DNA of 64,000 bases from Paraphaeosphaeria minitans (GCA_015832175.1 WJXW01000003.1:1922001-1986000), one strand, 5' to 3'; counted from the first letter of the stretch, positions 45,121 to 56,934 are shown. Notes: generated from the letters alone by a model not told the origin. Made by a program: numbers and translations.

Positions 45121-46206
45121 ATGGCCGCAACTACAGCAGCAGCAGCACCTCAGGATTCTGCGCATGCGCCTGCCTTGACGTTTCCCCGCCCCATCTTCGC
45201 CGCCGTCGCCCCGCACCCGTTCCTGCAGGCGCACCTCGCAGCGTCGCAGCCCTCCAAAACGCCCCTTCGCGCCAACAGCCGTACCGCGCACGACTTTCGA
45301 AGAGTTGGCATCAACACCGGCAGCCTCACGCACTGCAATGGTTCGGCCGTCGTGCGTCTGGGCAACACCTCGGCCGTGTGCGGGGTGCGCGCCGAGATAC
45401 TTCACGAAGCGCATGTGCAAGGGACTGCCGACTTTGCGCCCAGCACCGGGAACGAGGCCGAAGAGGACCCAGAGCGCGAGCGCGAGGAAATCGAGAGCTT
45501 GCGGCTGCTCGTGCCCAATGTCGAGTTGTCCACAGGCAGCACGCCCCAGCACATCCCCGGCAATGCGCCCTCGTCTTTTGCGCAGACACTGATCACACGC
45601 GTTCAGTCGCTGCTGCTGTCCACATCCCTTGTCCGCCTCTCCGATCTACGCATCCTCTATACCCCGCCCAGCAACCTCGACGACCCCGACGTAGAGCCCG
45701 TGCCACAGCTAAAGGGCTACTGGGTGCTCTACATCGACATCTTCTACATCAGCATCGACGGCAATGCCTTCGACGCCGCCTGGGTTGCTATTCTCGCTGC
45801 CCTAAAGAACAGTGTCATCCCGCACGCCTTTTGGGACGAAGACCTCGAGACGATACTGTGCTCCGATGTCCCATCCGAGGCGCATCCATTAACCCTCCGC
45901 GGACTGCCTATCCCCTCGACATTTGCCGTTTTTGAGGGCAAGCGTGACTGGAACGAGACTGGCGAAGAGGAAGAGGCCGATTGGGTGCTCAGCGATCCGG
46001 ATGCATTTGAGGAGAGTGTATGCCGGGAAAGCGTTTGTGTGGTCGTGGATTGCACTGGTGGCAACAAGGGAACCAAAGACGGCATCTTGAAGAGGCTGGA
46101 GAAGAGCGGCGGAGGCGTAGTGGAACGGGACGCGATGAAAGGGTTGGTGAAGCGGGCGGTGGACCGTTGGGCCGAGGTGGAAAAGGCCACTAACGCGAAG
46201 TCTTGA
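45121..46206 (+). CDS. RRP43: Exosome complex component RRP43 (RNase PH-like)
   Basis: Single exon, 361 aa from MAATTAAAAPQ. An in-frame ATG at 45070 would add 17 residues but has a poorer context (tagATG versus gcaATGG). It is a subunit of the nine-protein RNase PH-like ring of the nuclear/cytoplasmic exosome and is probably non-catalytic. Visible signatures are the N-terminal ALTFPRPIFAAVAPHPFLQAHL, DFRRVGINTGSLTHCNGSAVVRLGN in the first RNase PH half, LITRVQSLLLSTSLVRLSDL, and YWVLYIDIFYISIDGNAFDAAWVAILAALK typical of Rrp43/OIP2. Acidic insertions (about residues 118-130 and 285-300) are usual in fungi. Confidence 0.92.
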   Translation: MAATTAAAAPQDSAHAPALTFPRPIFAAVAPHPFLQAHLAASQPSKTPLRANSRTAHDFRRVGINTGSLTHCNGSAVVRLGNTSAVCGVRAEILHEAHVQGTADFAPSTGNEAEEDPEREREEIESLRLLVPNVELSTGSTPQHIPGNAPSSFAQTLITRVQSLLLSTSLVRLSDLRILYTPPSNLDDPDVEPVPQLKGYWVLYIDIFYISIDGNAFDAAWVAILAALKNSVIPHAFWDEDLETILCSDVPSEAHPLTLRGLPIPSTFAVFEGKRDWNETGEEEEADWVLSDPDAFEESVCRESVCVVVDCTGGNKGTKDGILKRLEKSGGGVVERDAMKGLVKRAVDRWAEVEKATNAKS

Positions 46207-46694
46207 AAGGATTGAAAACGTAGCAAAACTCTGATGACACGAGAGCTGGCAACGACTCCAGGCGCGGTCTACCTTCCCAGAGAAAGATCGAGTGCAAGGT
46301 GTGTGCCATCCTCATCGGCTGTACATGTGCGGCTGATTCGCTCGAAGCTGCCACCACCTCATGCTGGTGACAGAAGTAGCACCGTCATTCGAAGAAGCTT
46401 GGCTGAGGGAAGCCCTCAAGGCCGGACCCGAGCATGTTGGTCTATCGAAGAAGCCCCTACACAGCGAAGAGCGACACGAGCCGGGGGCATAGCACTATCA
46501 GAAATTTCCGTATGCCCGACGAGGGAGAGCTCACGTTGCAATGGACAGCACCATCTAGCATGTACCTGCCAATGAACTTCAAACACGCTTTCATGACCCA
46601 TATCTATTCACTGGCAGTCATCCACATGCCGTACATGCTGTTCTATACTGGGTGGCAATTAATCTATTTCAATCGACGCACACAAGTCTATAAA
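46207..46694. other. Convergent intergenic region
   Basis: 3' flanks of RRP43 (plus) and the ankyrin-BTB gene (minus). Nothing else seen. Confidence 0.55.
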
Positions 46695-48689
46695 CTAAGC
46701 GTCTAGGTTTAGATTCTCCAGTAACTGATCAATCTTTCCCAGCAGGATCTGGTAGTTGATCGCGTCCTGCGCAAACTCATCACCCGCAAGCTCTCCATCC
46801 AACGTGCGGATGGCTCCCGCGGCAGACTGCTCTTCAATCTCCTTGCCTAACAACTTATCCTTCTTCTCTTCGTTCTCATCTTTGACGCCCAGATCCTCCA
46901 TCGCCTCGACAATGGCATCTGCAGCCCCTCTCTGCTCCATCATCTCTTCCAGCCCACTGTCCTCGAAGCGTAGCCGGAACCGGTCGGAAAGGTAATACCG
47001 GATATCGTCCACGAGCTCGACGGTATCGGTTTCTTGGCGGCCCTTGACCCTACGAGCGGACTCTTGCACAATCTCTGCGAAGTCGGGGGTGTCGATGTAG
47101 CTCTCCAACCGGTAGGCAATGTAGCGCGCTCCAAATTCTTCTAGGCGTTGCACGCGCGTGTCCCAGCCCGCCCGGATGACCTCGTAGATGTCGATGAGTT
47201 CTTCGGCGTCCGTCTCGCCTCTCGGATTCTCGCTTTCCACGGTCGAGGAATTGCCGTTGCCGAGCGTGGAGATGATGAGGGCGGCGCGCTGCTTCAGCTT
47301 CTCGATGAAGAGCTGGTCTGCGGTGAAGAGCACGTCGATGGCGACGTCGAGGCCAAAGTCGGAGCGCTCGGTGTAGAGGAAGGCGAGGATTGTTTCGAGG
47401 ACCTTGGGAGAGCAGTCGAGGGTGACGATCTGGAGATAGGGGGTTTGCTGCGCTTCGCGGAAGGGCGAATTTAGCATGGTGGAAAAGTATTCTGAGCGGA
47501 GCAGCATGGCTTTGTGTGCAGGGTAAATGCTCGACTTGCGTGGCTTGCGGGAACGAGATGGAGAGCGAGATTTGACCGGGAGTCCGAGGATACTGCGCGC
47601 GGGTGGTGTTGACGACTCAGAGGGACCAGGGGAGGCATCCGTCTCAACGGGTTCGTAGTCCTCTTCACGGTCGTCTGCTCGAAGCAGAATGTCGGCGTAG
47701 ATGGAATTGTCCCGGTCCCACTTGAGATTGTCCACATCGGCTGTATCGACTTCGAGCTTGTTGTCCAGAAGATGCTCCTTGAACCATGTCTCGAGCTGAT
47801 CTCGACCGCGAGTCATCTCTTCTGCTCGCTTCTGGCGGAGTAACCGCCGATCCGATACTTCTGTAATGTCATCAAACAGCCGGTCCATCTCCAATTGGCG
47901 TCCGATCTTGTCGATGCCCTCCAACACGTGGGTTTCTTCCTCATCGTTCAGTCCATGCAATGCTCTCCGCAGGGATACCTCTGAGAAGTACAGGTATTGC
48001 AATGCGACGGCTAAGGATGGGCTGGGGATGTTTTGTGGCAAGGTCCATGTCGTCGTGTTTGGTGCCGCGCGGAGCTTCTTCGCAAAGTAGGGTGAGCGAG
48101 CTGCGAGGAGAAACTTGTGCACGTGGAAGCTTTGGTCGTATGCCTCGATGGTAAGATCGGCTGTGGCCGGTTCGGGTCGGGTGAGGAGGGAGGTGATGTG
48201 GGCGGCGAGCGGCTGCAGAGGGTTCGAGGATTTGGCGTAGTCGTAGGAAAGCAAAAGGTTGCGGATTCGGTCGTTTAGGGCGTTGTACAGACAGCGCTCG
48301 CCCTGGAAGGTGTCTCGTTCACACAGCGCACCATTCTCGAGAAGCAATTGTATGACCTCGTAGTGTCCGCAAAGACTAGCCTTGTAGAAGCGCGGTTACC
48401 ATGGTGCACTGCGCACAGCAGCGTCGCAAACGAAGCCCACGAGCTTAATTGCAGGAGGGCTTACAAGAATCAACGGTGTGTAGTCATGTCTGTCGCGGGC
48501 GTTGACATTGACGCCCGCCTGGATCATTTCCTGGCACACCTTGAGGTCGCCCCGCCGGCATGCTTCGCAGAAGTGGCGGAACGTTTCGGTGGTGTCGAGC
48601 GGGTTGTCCTCCTTCAGCGTGCCCGCCGAGACGGCCTGGTTCTCCGTGGCAAGCGCCCGCTCAATCTCGAACTTCTTCTTCGTCTCCAT
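46695..48689 (-). CDS. Ankyrin repeat and BTB/POZ domain protein
   Basis: Two exons on the minus strand, 48465-48689 and 46695-48380, giving 636 aa. The 84-bp phase-0 intron (gtaagc...tctacaag) cuts an ankyrin repeat. The start METKKKFEIE is preferred over an in-frame Met 20 codons upstream. Ankyrin repeats cover about residues 30-100 (FCEACRRGDLKVCQEMIQAG, DYTPLIL then ASLCGHYEVIQLLLENGA). Two BTB/POZ-like modules follow, around ADLTIEAYDQSFHVHKFLLA and, after a Ser/Pro/Arg-rich linker, IYPAHKAMLLRSEYFSTML. This matches the ABTB1 architecture, a probable Cullin-3 adaptor or scaffold. The C-terminus is helical and acidic. Confidence 0.88.
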
Positions 48690-49156
48690 GGTGGCGAGAA
48701 GCAGCACAAGCTGCGGGCGCGACAACGGACATGGTGCGGCGCAGAGCAATGCATTGTGGCGATCGTCGGCGATTGGGCTAGACTAGAGTAGGCTAGACTG
48801 ATTCAGATCAGATTAGATTGAGCTAGATCAAAGAGCAGATTAGATTAGAACAGATTAGATTAGATTCATGCAGATTATATCAGATCAGATGACGTGTTCG
48901 TGCTAGGCTGCAGGTCCCGTGCTCCGTGCTCCGTGCGCGTCGGTTGCTTATAGCGACGGCTGTAAACATCAGGCCCTACTGACTAACACGGCCGGGGCAG
49001 TCACCTTGGCCGCCCGCCGCCCTTCGATGCACCCCGTCCTGCAAGCAGCTGCACCCTCTCCCACCAATACTAACAGACAGCCTCACACCCAATAATTATA
49101 ACAATACTACCCTCGCTACATCAATTGATGATATAGCATACCCACCCACATTCATC
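48690..49156. other. Divergent intergenic region with AGATTAGATT repeat
   Basis: Shared promoter between the ankyrin-BTB gene (minus) and the NIMA kinase (plus). 48795-48895 is a degenerate agatcagattagatt repeat. The leader just before 49157 is A/C/T-rich. Confidence 0.6.
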
Positions 49157-51522
49157 ATGCCCGAGGACGACAAATACGAAGTCCTGGAAAAGATCGGTAC
49201 GGCTGCTCTCACCGCGCCTTGCACCCCCCTCTTACTGACGCATCGCAGGCCATGGCTCGTTCGGCATCATCCGAAAGGTCAAGCGCAAGACCGACGGCTA
49301 TGTACGTGTCGCTGCACCACGCTCGCGCGCCTGGCTAATTTTTGCGCGCAGATTCTCTGTCGGAAAGAAATCTCCTACTCCAAGATGTCGCAGAAGGAGA
49401 AGGAACAGCTGCAGGCCGAGCTGTCCATTCTCAAGGAGCTCGTCCACCCCAACATTGTCCGATACTACGAGCGCGAACACCTGAAGGCATCGCAAGACTT
49501 GCATCTCTACATGGAATACTGTGGCAACGGCGACCTCGGTCGCGTCATCCAGAACCTCAAGAACAAGAACCAGCTCGCCGAAGAAGAGTTTGTCTGGTCC
49601 ATATTCTCCCAGATTGTAAACGCCCTCTACCGCTGCCACTATGGCCAGGACCCGCCGCCTGCAGGCCAGAATGTCATGGGTCTTGGTGCCGACGCGAAAC
49701 CTGTGCGGGACCGCAACGGCAGGCCCATGATTTTGCACCGGGATCTGAAGCCGGAAAACAGTCAGTCCCTACATGATGCCTTGATCATCACCAGAACTAA
49801 CACTGGCCAGTCTTCCTCGACCACGACAACTCCGTGAAGCTCGGTGATTTTGGTCTATCCAAGATCCTCCAATCCCACGATTTTGCTTCCACATACGTCG
49901 GTACCCCCTTCTACATGTCGCCTGAAATATGCAAGGCCGAGCAGTACGGACCTCACTCCGACATTTGGGCGCTCGGCTGTATTATATACGAAATGTGCGC
50001 AAAGCAGCCGCCCTTCAATGCAAGGACCCATCTCGACCTCATCCAAAAGATTCGCATGGGCCGCTACCCGCCCATCCCTGCCGTGTATTCCCCCGAGCTG
50101 AACAAGGTCATTGCGTCCTGCCTCCAGGTCTCCCCCACGAACCGCCCAGACACAGCGCAGTTGTTGAACCTTCCCATCGTGAAGCTCATGCGCAAGGAGC
50201 AAGAAGTAGTCAAAATCAGCCAAGAGCTGAAGGACCAAGAGACAAAACTGATTCAGAGGGAGAAGGCTTTCGACACGAAGGTCATCAACATGCGCAAAGA
50301 CATCAACGACCAGCTCAGACGAGAGTGGGAGGTGAAGGCACAATTGGAGATCGAGAAACGAGTAAAGTACGAAGTCGATCGGAGATACCAGATCGAGTTC
50401 AGAAAGCTGCAGGACACATTCGAGGCGGAAGTCAAGGCACAGGTCGAGCGGGCATTGAAGAAATACCCAGCTCGCCCAAGCACGTCGCCGAGGCTTGCTC
50501 CTCGCTCAAACACACCAACACAGTCTGCAGAACCGGCTGTTATATTCCCTGCAAATGGCGATTCGACCAGCACATCAGGTACCAATTCTGATTGGAACAG
50601 CACTACCGACATATCCTCTCTCTCAATTGATGACTCAATAGACGACGTCCTGGGCGCAAACGGCCATGGTGCTTCAAAAGAAGCTCGCGTTTCCGTCGGC
50701 AAACAACTACCAAAGAAGAGGTCTCGGGCTCCGCTCATCCGAGCCAGGACCATGGCAGGACCTGTCAGCCAGCCACCACCCTCACCCATGGATGTTCAGA
50801 TGGGCGAGCCATCTCCCGCACCTGCGTCTCTCGCGGTCAGCGGCCTCTCCCTGTCCCCTCGCCGCGAGAGGCACTCAAGCAAGAACATTTTCGCAGCAGC
50901 GAAAGAAGCAGCAAAGAGATGGGAAGGCGAAGTCCCGCCATCACCAACTGATGATGATTGGAACGCCGATCTTGACGATGACGATATTCCCGCTCTCCCA
51001 TCGCCAACTCGTTCGCGTAGCGGTTCAGGAGGTCGCAAATCTAACGAAGACCCTTTCAAGACACTTGCTGGGGCCCAGAAACCTCTGCCGCGGCCGACAG
51101 CACGCCTTGCAACCGCACCATCACTGGCACCCGGCGGCCAAAAGCCCCGCCCGCACTCTACCGTTCCCATCGTAGCCACTTCGCCTGCCCGCGCACGCTC
51201 AAAGCCCGAGCTCAGTAGCCCTGCTCGTAGAGCAGTGGCCAGACCAGCTGAGACTTCGGGCATGCTCAAGAAGAAGACTCCAGCGAACGGGGTCCGCCCA
51301 TTAGGCCGGACGCTCGTGGAGCTCCAGCAAGCGCGTGGTATCCCTCAGGCTTTGAGCGAGGATGAGGGCAAGCGCGGCATCCGAACGGGAATTAAGAGTC
51401 CCATGAAGGCCCGAAGCGCGGTCACGGCCAGAGAATTGAAGCCAGCCGTCGTGTGGAACCCAGAAGAGTGCGATGAGATGCCGAGTCCCTTCATTGTGAA
51501 GACCAAGAAGTTGGTTATGTAA
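49157..51522 (+). CDS. nimA: NIMA-type serine/threonine kinase
   Basis: Four exons, 49157-49196, 49249-49301, 49352-49760 and 49811-51522, giving 737 aa. The 52-bp first intron and 50-bp second intron cut the Gly loop and the strand before the catalytic Lys, so the domain is whole only after splicing. Motifs are KIGHGSFGIIRKV, LCRKEISYSKMSQKEKEQL, LHRDLKPENIFLD, KLGDFGLSK and GTPFYMSPE. The insertion after NALYRCHYG (PPPAGQNVMGLGADAKPVRD) is typical of filamentous-fungal NIMA. A coiled coil follows the kinase domain (about residues 310-430), then a Ser/Pro/Arg-rich tail with many SP/TP sites. NIMA drives mitotic entry and nuclear-pore/chromatin changes together with Cdk1. Confidence 0.93.
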
Positions 51523-52453
51523 TGAAGGAGATGAAGTGCTGCTTCTACTACCCAAGGTAAGGATTGTCATTTGCAACACCCCTTTTGTTTACTGCACATG
51601 CACTTGGCGTTCATATACCCAACACGAAGGCGGTTTTCGGTTCAGGCGTCGGTTTCGGAACGCCCTAATACGATATGATGTCTCACGATGGGCTCGAGAG
51701 GACGGAAGTACGAGAGCAGAAGCAGCCAGAGGCGGGTTGAATTGACTGCATAGGAACGGAGTACGGCGTCTGCACCAAGGTGCGCGGGGACGAGGATGAG
51801 GATAAGGATGAGGATGAGGATGAGGATGAGGATGAGGATGAAGATGAAGATGAACGAGCAGCTGCACATTTTGATTGTCGCATGTTGCGTCCTGCCTGAC
51901 TATTTCTTTCCTATGTCATTTTCTCAGCGGCATTGCATCGTCTTGGTATTTCATGGCACTTCATAGCCTATCTTTTGGAGGAACATGTTGGTTATGGGTG
52001 GACATAGAAGGGCGTTGGCGGGATCACTCTTCGTATATCGCTTATATTTCACGTTGGATATCAACGACGACATGCTGTTCGATTTCTCATTCCCGATGAT
52101 GAGGGTGACGATGATCTAAGGAGTATGATTGAGCTGCTGCCCGGCGGTGGGCCTTTGGATTGAGAAAGTCGATCTGTGTAGATTGTTGATGATGGTCATG
52201 ACCAGGGTAACATCTGTGGTGGAGGGACCCGATGCGTCTGCCATGATTTGTCAACATCGTTGTACTGCCTTGCATGTCTCGGAGGTGCGGCGAACGCTCA
52301 TTGGTCGAAGCCCCCGGATGGCCATCGTGACATCATGTAGCGAGCCCCACCTTAGAATAGATCCGGATCAACCGTTACTTCACTTTGACACGAGCCACAA
52401 CTGCAACCAGACAAACGCCAAAGACACGACTTGCGTACCGACACGCTGCCAAC
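51523..52453. other. Intergenic region with GAT-rich microsatellite
   Basis: No gene supported. A (gaggat)n hexanucleotide repeat, about ten copies and grading into gaagat, lies at 51790-51858. Confidence 0.6.
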
Positions 52454-53418
52454 ATGTCTACCGAATCCACACAGTCGCAGGCCTGTACGGGCAATGGTCA
52501 AGCCAATGTGAAATCCACTGACTTGTTGCAGGTTGCAACACACCTGCCGTGGTCAGCAAAGGCTATCAACCGAAAGGGGAATACATTGAGGTGCAGGGCA
52601 TGAAGACTTGTGCGTGGCCTTAGATCTCTCACATTGGCAAGTGCTCACAACACACAGATGCCACTGGACCAAAGGACGCCAAACAGGGAATACTGTAGGC
52701 CGTCCACAGATCACAACAGGGCTCAAGAAACTGACCCAATGAACAGATTCATCTTTGACATCTTCGGCTTCTTCCCCCAGACAATTCAAGGCGCCGACAT
52801 CCTCGCTCACACCGACAAGGATCACCCATACCAGGTCTTCATGCCCGACGTCTTCGACGGCAAGCCTGCCGACATCTCCTGGTACCCGCCGGACAACGAT
52901 GAGAAGGGTGCAAAGCTTGGCGAGTTCTTCAAGACCGCCGCTGCCCCACCAAAGACCCTGGAGCGCATCCCCAAGATAATCGACGAGCTGACAAAGAGCA
53001 AGGGTATCGAAGAGTGGGGACTTGTCGGTTTCTGTTGGGCTGGCAAGATTGTGAACATAAGCAGTTTCGAGGGCACGCTGTTCAAGGTCGCGGCCGCGGC
53101 ACATCCCGCTATGGTCGCGGGCGACGACGCGAAGGGCGTTGTGATTCCCTTTGCGATGTTGCCCAGCGGGGATGAAGACAGGACGGAGGTGGAGAAGTGG
53201 CAGAAAAACATCAAGACGCCCAACGTTGTGGAATGGTTCCCGGACCAGGCAAGTCTACTTGGTTGATGCACCACAACCTTATGAGTTCAGACTAACTTTT
53301 TTTTTCACAGATACATGGCTGGATGGCAGCACGGGGTGACTTGGAGCAGGAAAAGGTCAGGAAGGAGTATGAGCGGGGTTACAAGCTGCTCTTGGACTTC
53401 TTCCACAAGCACATGTGA
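52454..53418 (+). CDS. Dienelactone hydrolase family protein
   Basis: Five exons, 52454-52496, 52532-52609, 52658-52694, 52747-53248 and 53311-53418, giving 255 aa. An alpha/beta-hydrolase of the dienelactone hydrolase type, cytosolic. Assembly gives MSTESTQSQACTGNG, CNTPAVVSKGYQPKGEYIEV, GILFIFDIFGFFPQ, the nucleophile elbow GFCWAGK with the catalytic Cys, and FPDQIHGWMAARGDL with the catalytic His. Intron 1 is only 35 bp with a weak donor (gtcaag), so it is the least certain. Intron 4 (53249-53310) has a GC donor (cag|gcaagt) and a long T tract before cacag. A GT donor cannot keep both sides in frame. Confidence 0.88.
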
Positions 53419-53660
53419 GTGGTGACGTGGCAATGAGGTCATGAGCTGGCGCCTAGGCGTATATGACCTCCTCGAATACGAAGCTGTAAACTACACTTGG
53501 GCCAGACTTCCCGCGAATAGTTAATGCTACATGAATTCCAACTCCACATGAAGAGACCACAAGCGCTAACATTTCCATTTAGGTAGGCCACCGTAGCCTC
53601 CGAATTTGGACAAAGGCCAGCCATTTTCCTTTTTTTTAAAGAACATTGCGAGTCTGGGTG

Positions 53661-53963
53661 CTAACGGTCTGCGGTATGCAACGACATGATGGCCTCGACG
53701 AGATGGTTGTCGTGCTCCCTGAGAGCAACGATGGTGTCCTCCCTTGCACACTCCGCATTCATCATGACGAGCTCGATGTCCTTGTCGTCCGTGTCCGGAT
53801 GCATGGGCGGGTTGACGCCAGCCACGGATTGGGTGGGTTGAGAAGTGTCCGTGTGCGCCCGCGCCTGTGGAAGCAGTCGCAGCAGCGCTTCCGTGAGCCG
53901 CAAGTTTCGCTCTGCAGTGTCCCGGTTCTCCTTGTCTTTCTTCGCGTCGTCTTGCTGGGTCAT
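53661..53963 (-). CDS. Small HYPK/NAC-type UBA-domain protein
   Basis: 100-aa ORF starting MTQQDDAKKDKENRD. Its C-terminus (DIELVMMNAECARED plus TIVALREHDNHLVEAIMSL) has the three-helix UBA-like pattern of the NAC-alpha/HYPK family, and the charged N-terminal helix (DTAERNLRLTEALLRLL) would fit HYPK. HYPK-type proteins sit at the ribosome exit and modulate NatA N-acetylation and chaperoning (family knowledge; function here inferred). The same frame extends upstream to 54497 but is low-complexity and His/Arg-rich, so I treat it as leader. An additional 5' exon is possible. Confidence 0.5.
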   Translation of the reverse strand: MTQQDDAKKDKENRDTAERNLRLTEALLRLLPQARAHTDTSQPTQSVAGVNPPMHPDTDDKDIELVMMNAECAREDTIVALREHDNHLVEAIMSLHTADR

Positions 53964-54681
53964 TGGGTCGAGTCGTCTTTCCGAATGCTTTTGCTCGCTT
54001 GTCCTTTGCCTGCGGATGTGGATGTCGTCGCGACGGTGGTACTGTCTCACAAGGTAAGTTGAGTGCGAGGAAGGGAGAGTTGAGTGTGTACTTATGAGGT
54101 CGTGTAGGTCGGCCAGGAGAGGGGAAGAGGTGTTGTGTCTTGTCGAGTTTAGAAGGGGCTGTGGCAGGAGTCTTTGAGTCGGCTCACGATGATCCGATGG
54201 GCGTGGGGCAGGGCAGGACGGTCGCTGAAAAGGTTGAGTTAATCTAGGGTCGCCTGGTTGGCGTTGGTAGCTGGATCTTCGGTGTTGACAACTTGACTTC
54301 CTTGCTCGTCTCTTGAAACAGCAACGCGTTGTGCAGATACCCATGACAGTGTTGATCGTAGTATATACGACCCGAATCAGCACCGAAAAGTTGGCGGTGT
54401 AGGTAGAGGGCGCTGTTAAACACTCGGTGGTCGCGAAGGTTTCTAGGTAGTCGTCCACTTGTCTCCCCCACGAATACCCCAACAAGCGTAAACCCATGAC
54501 AGCATATTGTAAGCAGGTAGCCTTTTAACTCGCTACAAATAAAGTCGACAGAAACAATTGTAACTACAATATACTTCGATGAGATCCTCCTTAGGGTATT
54601 ATACTGATCGACGGCCAAAACAAACGCGCATTACCTCCACCACCACCTCAACGACGAACACAACACACCATTAAATCTTCT
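53964..54681. other. Intergenic region
   Basis: Leader of the UBA-domain gene and 3' flank of the AIF-like gene, both on the minus strand. No other gene supported. Confidence 0.5.
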
Positions 54682-55962
54682 CTAGCCCTGGCTCGTACCC
54701 ATCTCACCAGCCGCGACGACTGGCTGAGGCTTCCACTTGCTCTCCTTCTCATACGTCTTCCCGTTCATGTGACCCTCCACCAACATGCTGATCATATAAT
54801 CCCTTCCTTTGATACCCCATACCATCAAACTCGGCAGAGCCATGCCGCTGGCCGCGCCTACACCCTTGGATGTGCCAATCGGTACAAGCTGCTGCTCCTT
54901 CAGATTGGCCTCGTAGTGCCTGTCCGGACCGGGCGCCTGGCCGGAAAGATGAGCGGCAAGGTCGGTGCGAAGGTTGGTCATGGCCACAGGGATCGCATCA
55001 TACTGGTCCACGACTCCTCCGCGCGTGTAGGAACCGCAGTCGCCCACGACGTAGACGCGGGGACCTGCGGCCTCGACGCGGAGGGTCTTGGCGTTGCAAG
55101 AGACGCGGTTCCGGTTGTCGAGCCATTGTTTGGGAAGGAAGCTGGTGTTGGGACGGGTGCCGGTGGCGTCGATGTAGATGTCTGCTTCAATCGTTTTGCC
55201 GTCCGACAGTTGGACCGTGGTCTGAGCGTCTTCAGCGTCGCTGGCCTTGGTTGCAGAGACGACTTTGGTGTTGTAGACTACATCTGCGCCAAGGCGGTTG
55301 AGGTACTTCTCGGCTTGCTTGGAGATCGATTCGCGCAGGACGGGCAGCATCTTCTTCTCCGCACTGATGATCGTAACCTTCGCTTTGGGGTTCTTGGGCG
55401 CAGAGGCCATGAAGCCTGGTTTCCCGTTGAGGAACTCGGCTATCTCGCCGGCCGTCTCAACGCCCACGGGCCCTGCACCGCCGATTACCACAGTCTTTGC
55501 ATTCTTGAGTTGGGAGTGGAATGCGTCATATGTGGCCTCCAGGGCGGTGCGGTCCGTCGTTTGAGTGAAAAGAGGATTGGGTGTCGAATATCCTGTAGCA
55601 ATGACCAACGCGGCATACGGAATGCTCTTCTGCTCTCCGCCGACAGTCTCTACAGAGACCGTTTGTCCAGCGGAGTCGACGTGCGTTGCCTTGCCTTGCA
55701 CAAAGGTAAAGTTGTCTTTTGCGTAAGCGAATGCTGGCTCAATAGGGTAGAATAGCTTGTTGTAGGGCAAAAGATCCTTCGACGCAGCGACCCTGGGGCC
55801 GGCAATTCTCCAATAGAAATCCTTCGATGGATTGACGACTGTGACATTGTACGTGGTGCCATCTTTCTTGGGAAGTTGGGGAATAACGTGTTTCAAAGCG
55901 TAGTGGGCGGCGCTCATGCCCGCAAAAGCGCCGCCGAGAACCAGGATGGTTTCTGTAGACAT
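54682..55962 (-). CDS. AIF/AMID-like FAD-dependent oxidoreductase
   Basis: Single exon, 426 aa from MSTETILVLGGAFAGM; a Met six codons upstream is less likely. A pyridine-nucleotide-disulfide-type flavoprotein with two Rossmann folds. The FAD-binding one is at the N-terminus (VLGGAFAGMSAAHYAL). The NAD(P)H-binding one is at about residues 156-185 (VVIGGAGPVGVETAGEIAEF). ADIYIDATGTRPN and the C-terminal FAD motif VYVVGDCGSYTRGG are also present. The arrangement matches AIFM2/AMID-type NADH:quinone oxidoreductases. It has no mitochondrial presequence or obvious membrane helix. A long antisense open frame across it is a shadow. Confidence 0.9.
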   Translation of the reverse strand: MSTETILVLGGAFAGMSAAHYALKHVIPQLPKKDGTTYNVTVVNPSKDFYWRIAGPRVAASKDLLPYNKLFYPIEPAFAYAKDNFTFVQGKATHVDSAGQTVSVETVGGEQKSIPYAALVIATGYSTPNPLFTQTTDRTALEATYDAFHSQLKNAKTVVIGGAGPVGVETAGEIAEFLNGKPGFMASAPKNPKAKVTIISAEKKMLPVLRESISKQAEKYLNRLGADVVYNTKVVSATKASDAEDAQTTVQLSDGKTIEADIYIDATGTRPNTSFLPKQWLDNRNRVSCNAKTLRVEAAGPRVYVVGDCGSYTRGGVVDQYDAIPVAMTNLRTDLAAHLSGQAPGPDRHYEANLKEQQLVPIGTSKGVGAASGMALPSLMVWGIKGRDYMISMLVEGHMNGKTYEKESKWKPQPVVAAGEMGTSQG

Positions 55963-56934
55963 GGCGCTGTTGGAGATCACAAAGAAAGGGGAGTAAAAGA
56001 GTGAAAGAGGGAGAGGGGAGGGCAGAGTAGTATGAAGCCCGTCAAAGGGCGAGAAGGACGAGTCAAGGTACGAGAAGAACGCGCTCGGGGACGAAACGCT
56101 TCAAGGAGTTTAGGACGCAAAAGTCGGGGATCCGAAGGAGGCGTGACGCTAGAACGGGCACTTGTGGAACGATGGATATTGGAGGACGGCGTGTGGTGCA
56201 AATGTTTGCACTTCTGCATATGCTGGCTGAAGGAGCGGGTATGATGATGCCGTATTATGTATTCTACGGCGCCTCCGGGCGGAAGCTCAAGCAATGTTAC
56301 CAATCTTCGGAGGGACATCGCCTGGGCATAGGAAGCGAGGGAGATCCGTTCCGGCTGCGGTGACTAAGCGATGCAAGCGTTGGCATCACGTCCGAAAAAC
56401 AAAAGCAGATATACTTTGGAACGACACCTGGGGCTAGTCCGTGTTGGTGACTGTGGAGGGGCAGTAATTCCGCCTTTACTAGCATGCCAGGGAATGACTC
56501 AGTCATATTAGTCATACCGGGACGGCAGCAATTGTACCTTCCGATGAGGAAGCATGGCTATTATAAGCCGCAATTCGTCTAGGCATACAGACTCAGGCAG
56601 GACCAGATCATGTAACTAGTCGCACATGTCATTAGTGGTCTCACCGGGAGCGCTGCCCTTCGACTTGAGGCAAGCAGTGTTACAGTCAAGTCACACGACA
56701 GACTTGTCAGATAGATCATTGCTCGGACTTTTCCATACTATATGTTTCATAATAAACGCCAGCCCGGCTCGTATGCGACATGAGATTGGCTACGAGAGCC
56801 AATTGGAAGAGGAATGGAAGTAGGCCGTATCCACAGTCATCCGTATCACATACATAGTAGTAGCCCACATTGCGCTATATCCCAACTAATGCGATATGGT
56901 ACTACAGATGCGTCCTCCGCGCTCGACGAGTCGC
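55963..56934. other. Intergenic region
   Basis: Promoter of the AIF-like gene and 3' flank of the NAC-beta gene, both on the minus strand. Short open frames have no motif. Confidence 0.5.

Noticed and set aside
53964..54497. N-terminal extension of the HYPK-like ORF to 278 aa
   Set aside because: His/Arg/Ser-rich low-complexity sequence with no domain; probably untranslated leader or intron.
54769..55755. 328-aa plus-strand ORF antisense to the AIF-like gene
   Set aside because: Shadow of an intact, motif-complete gene.
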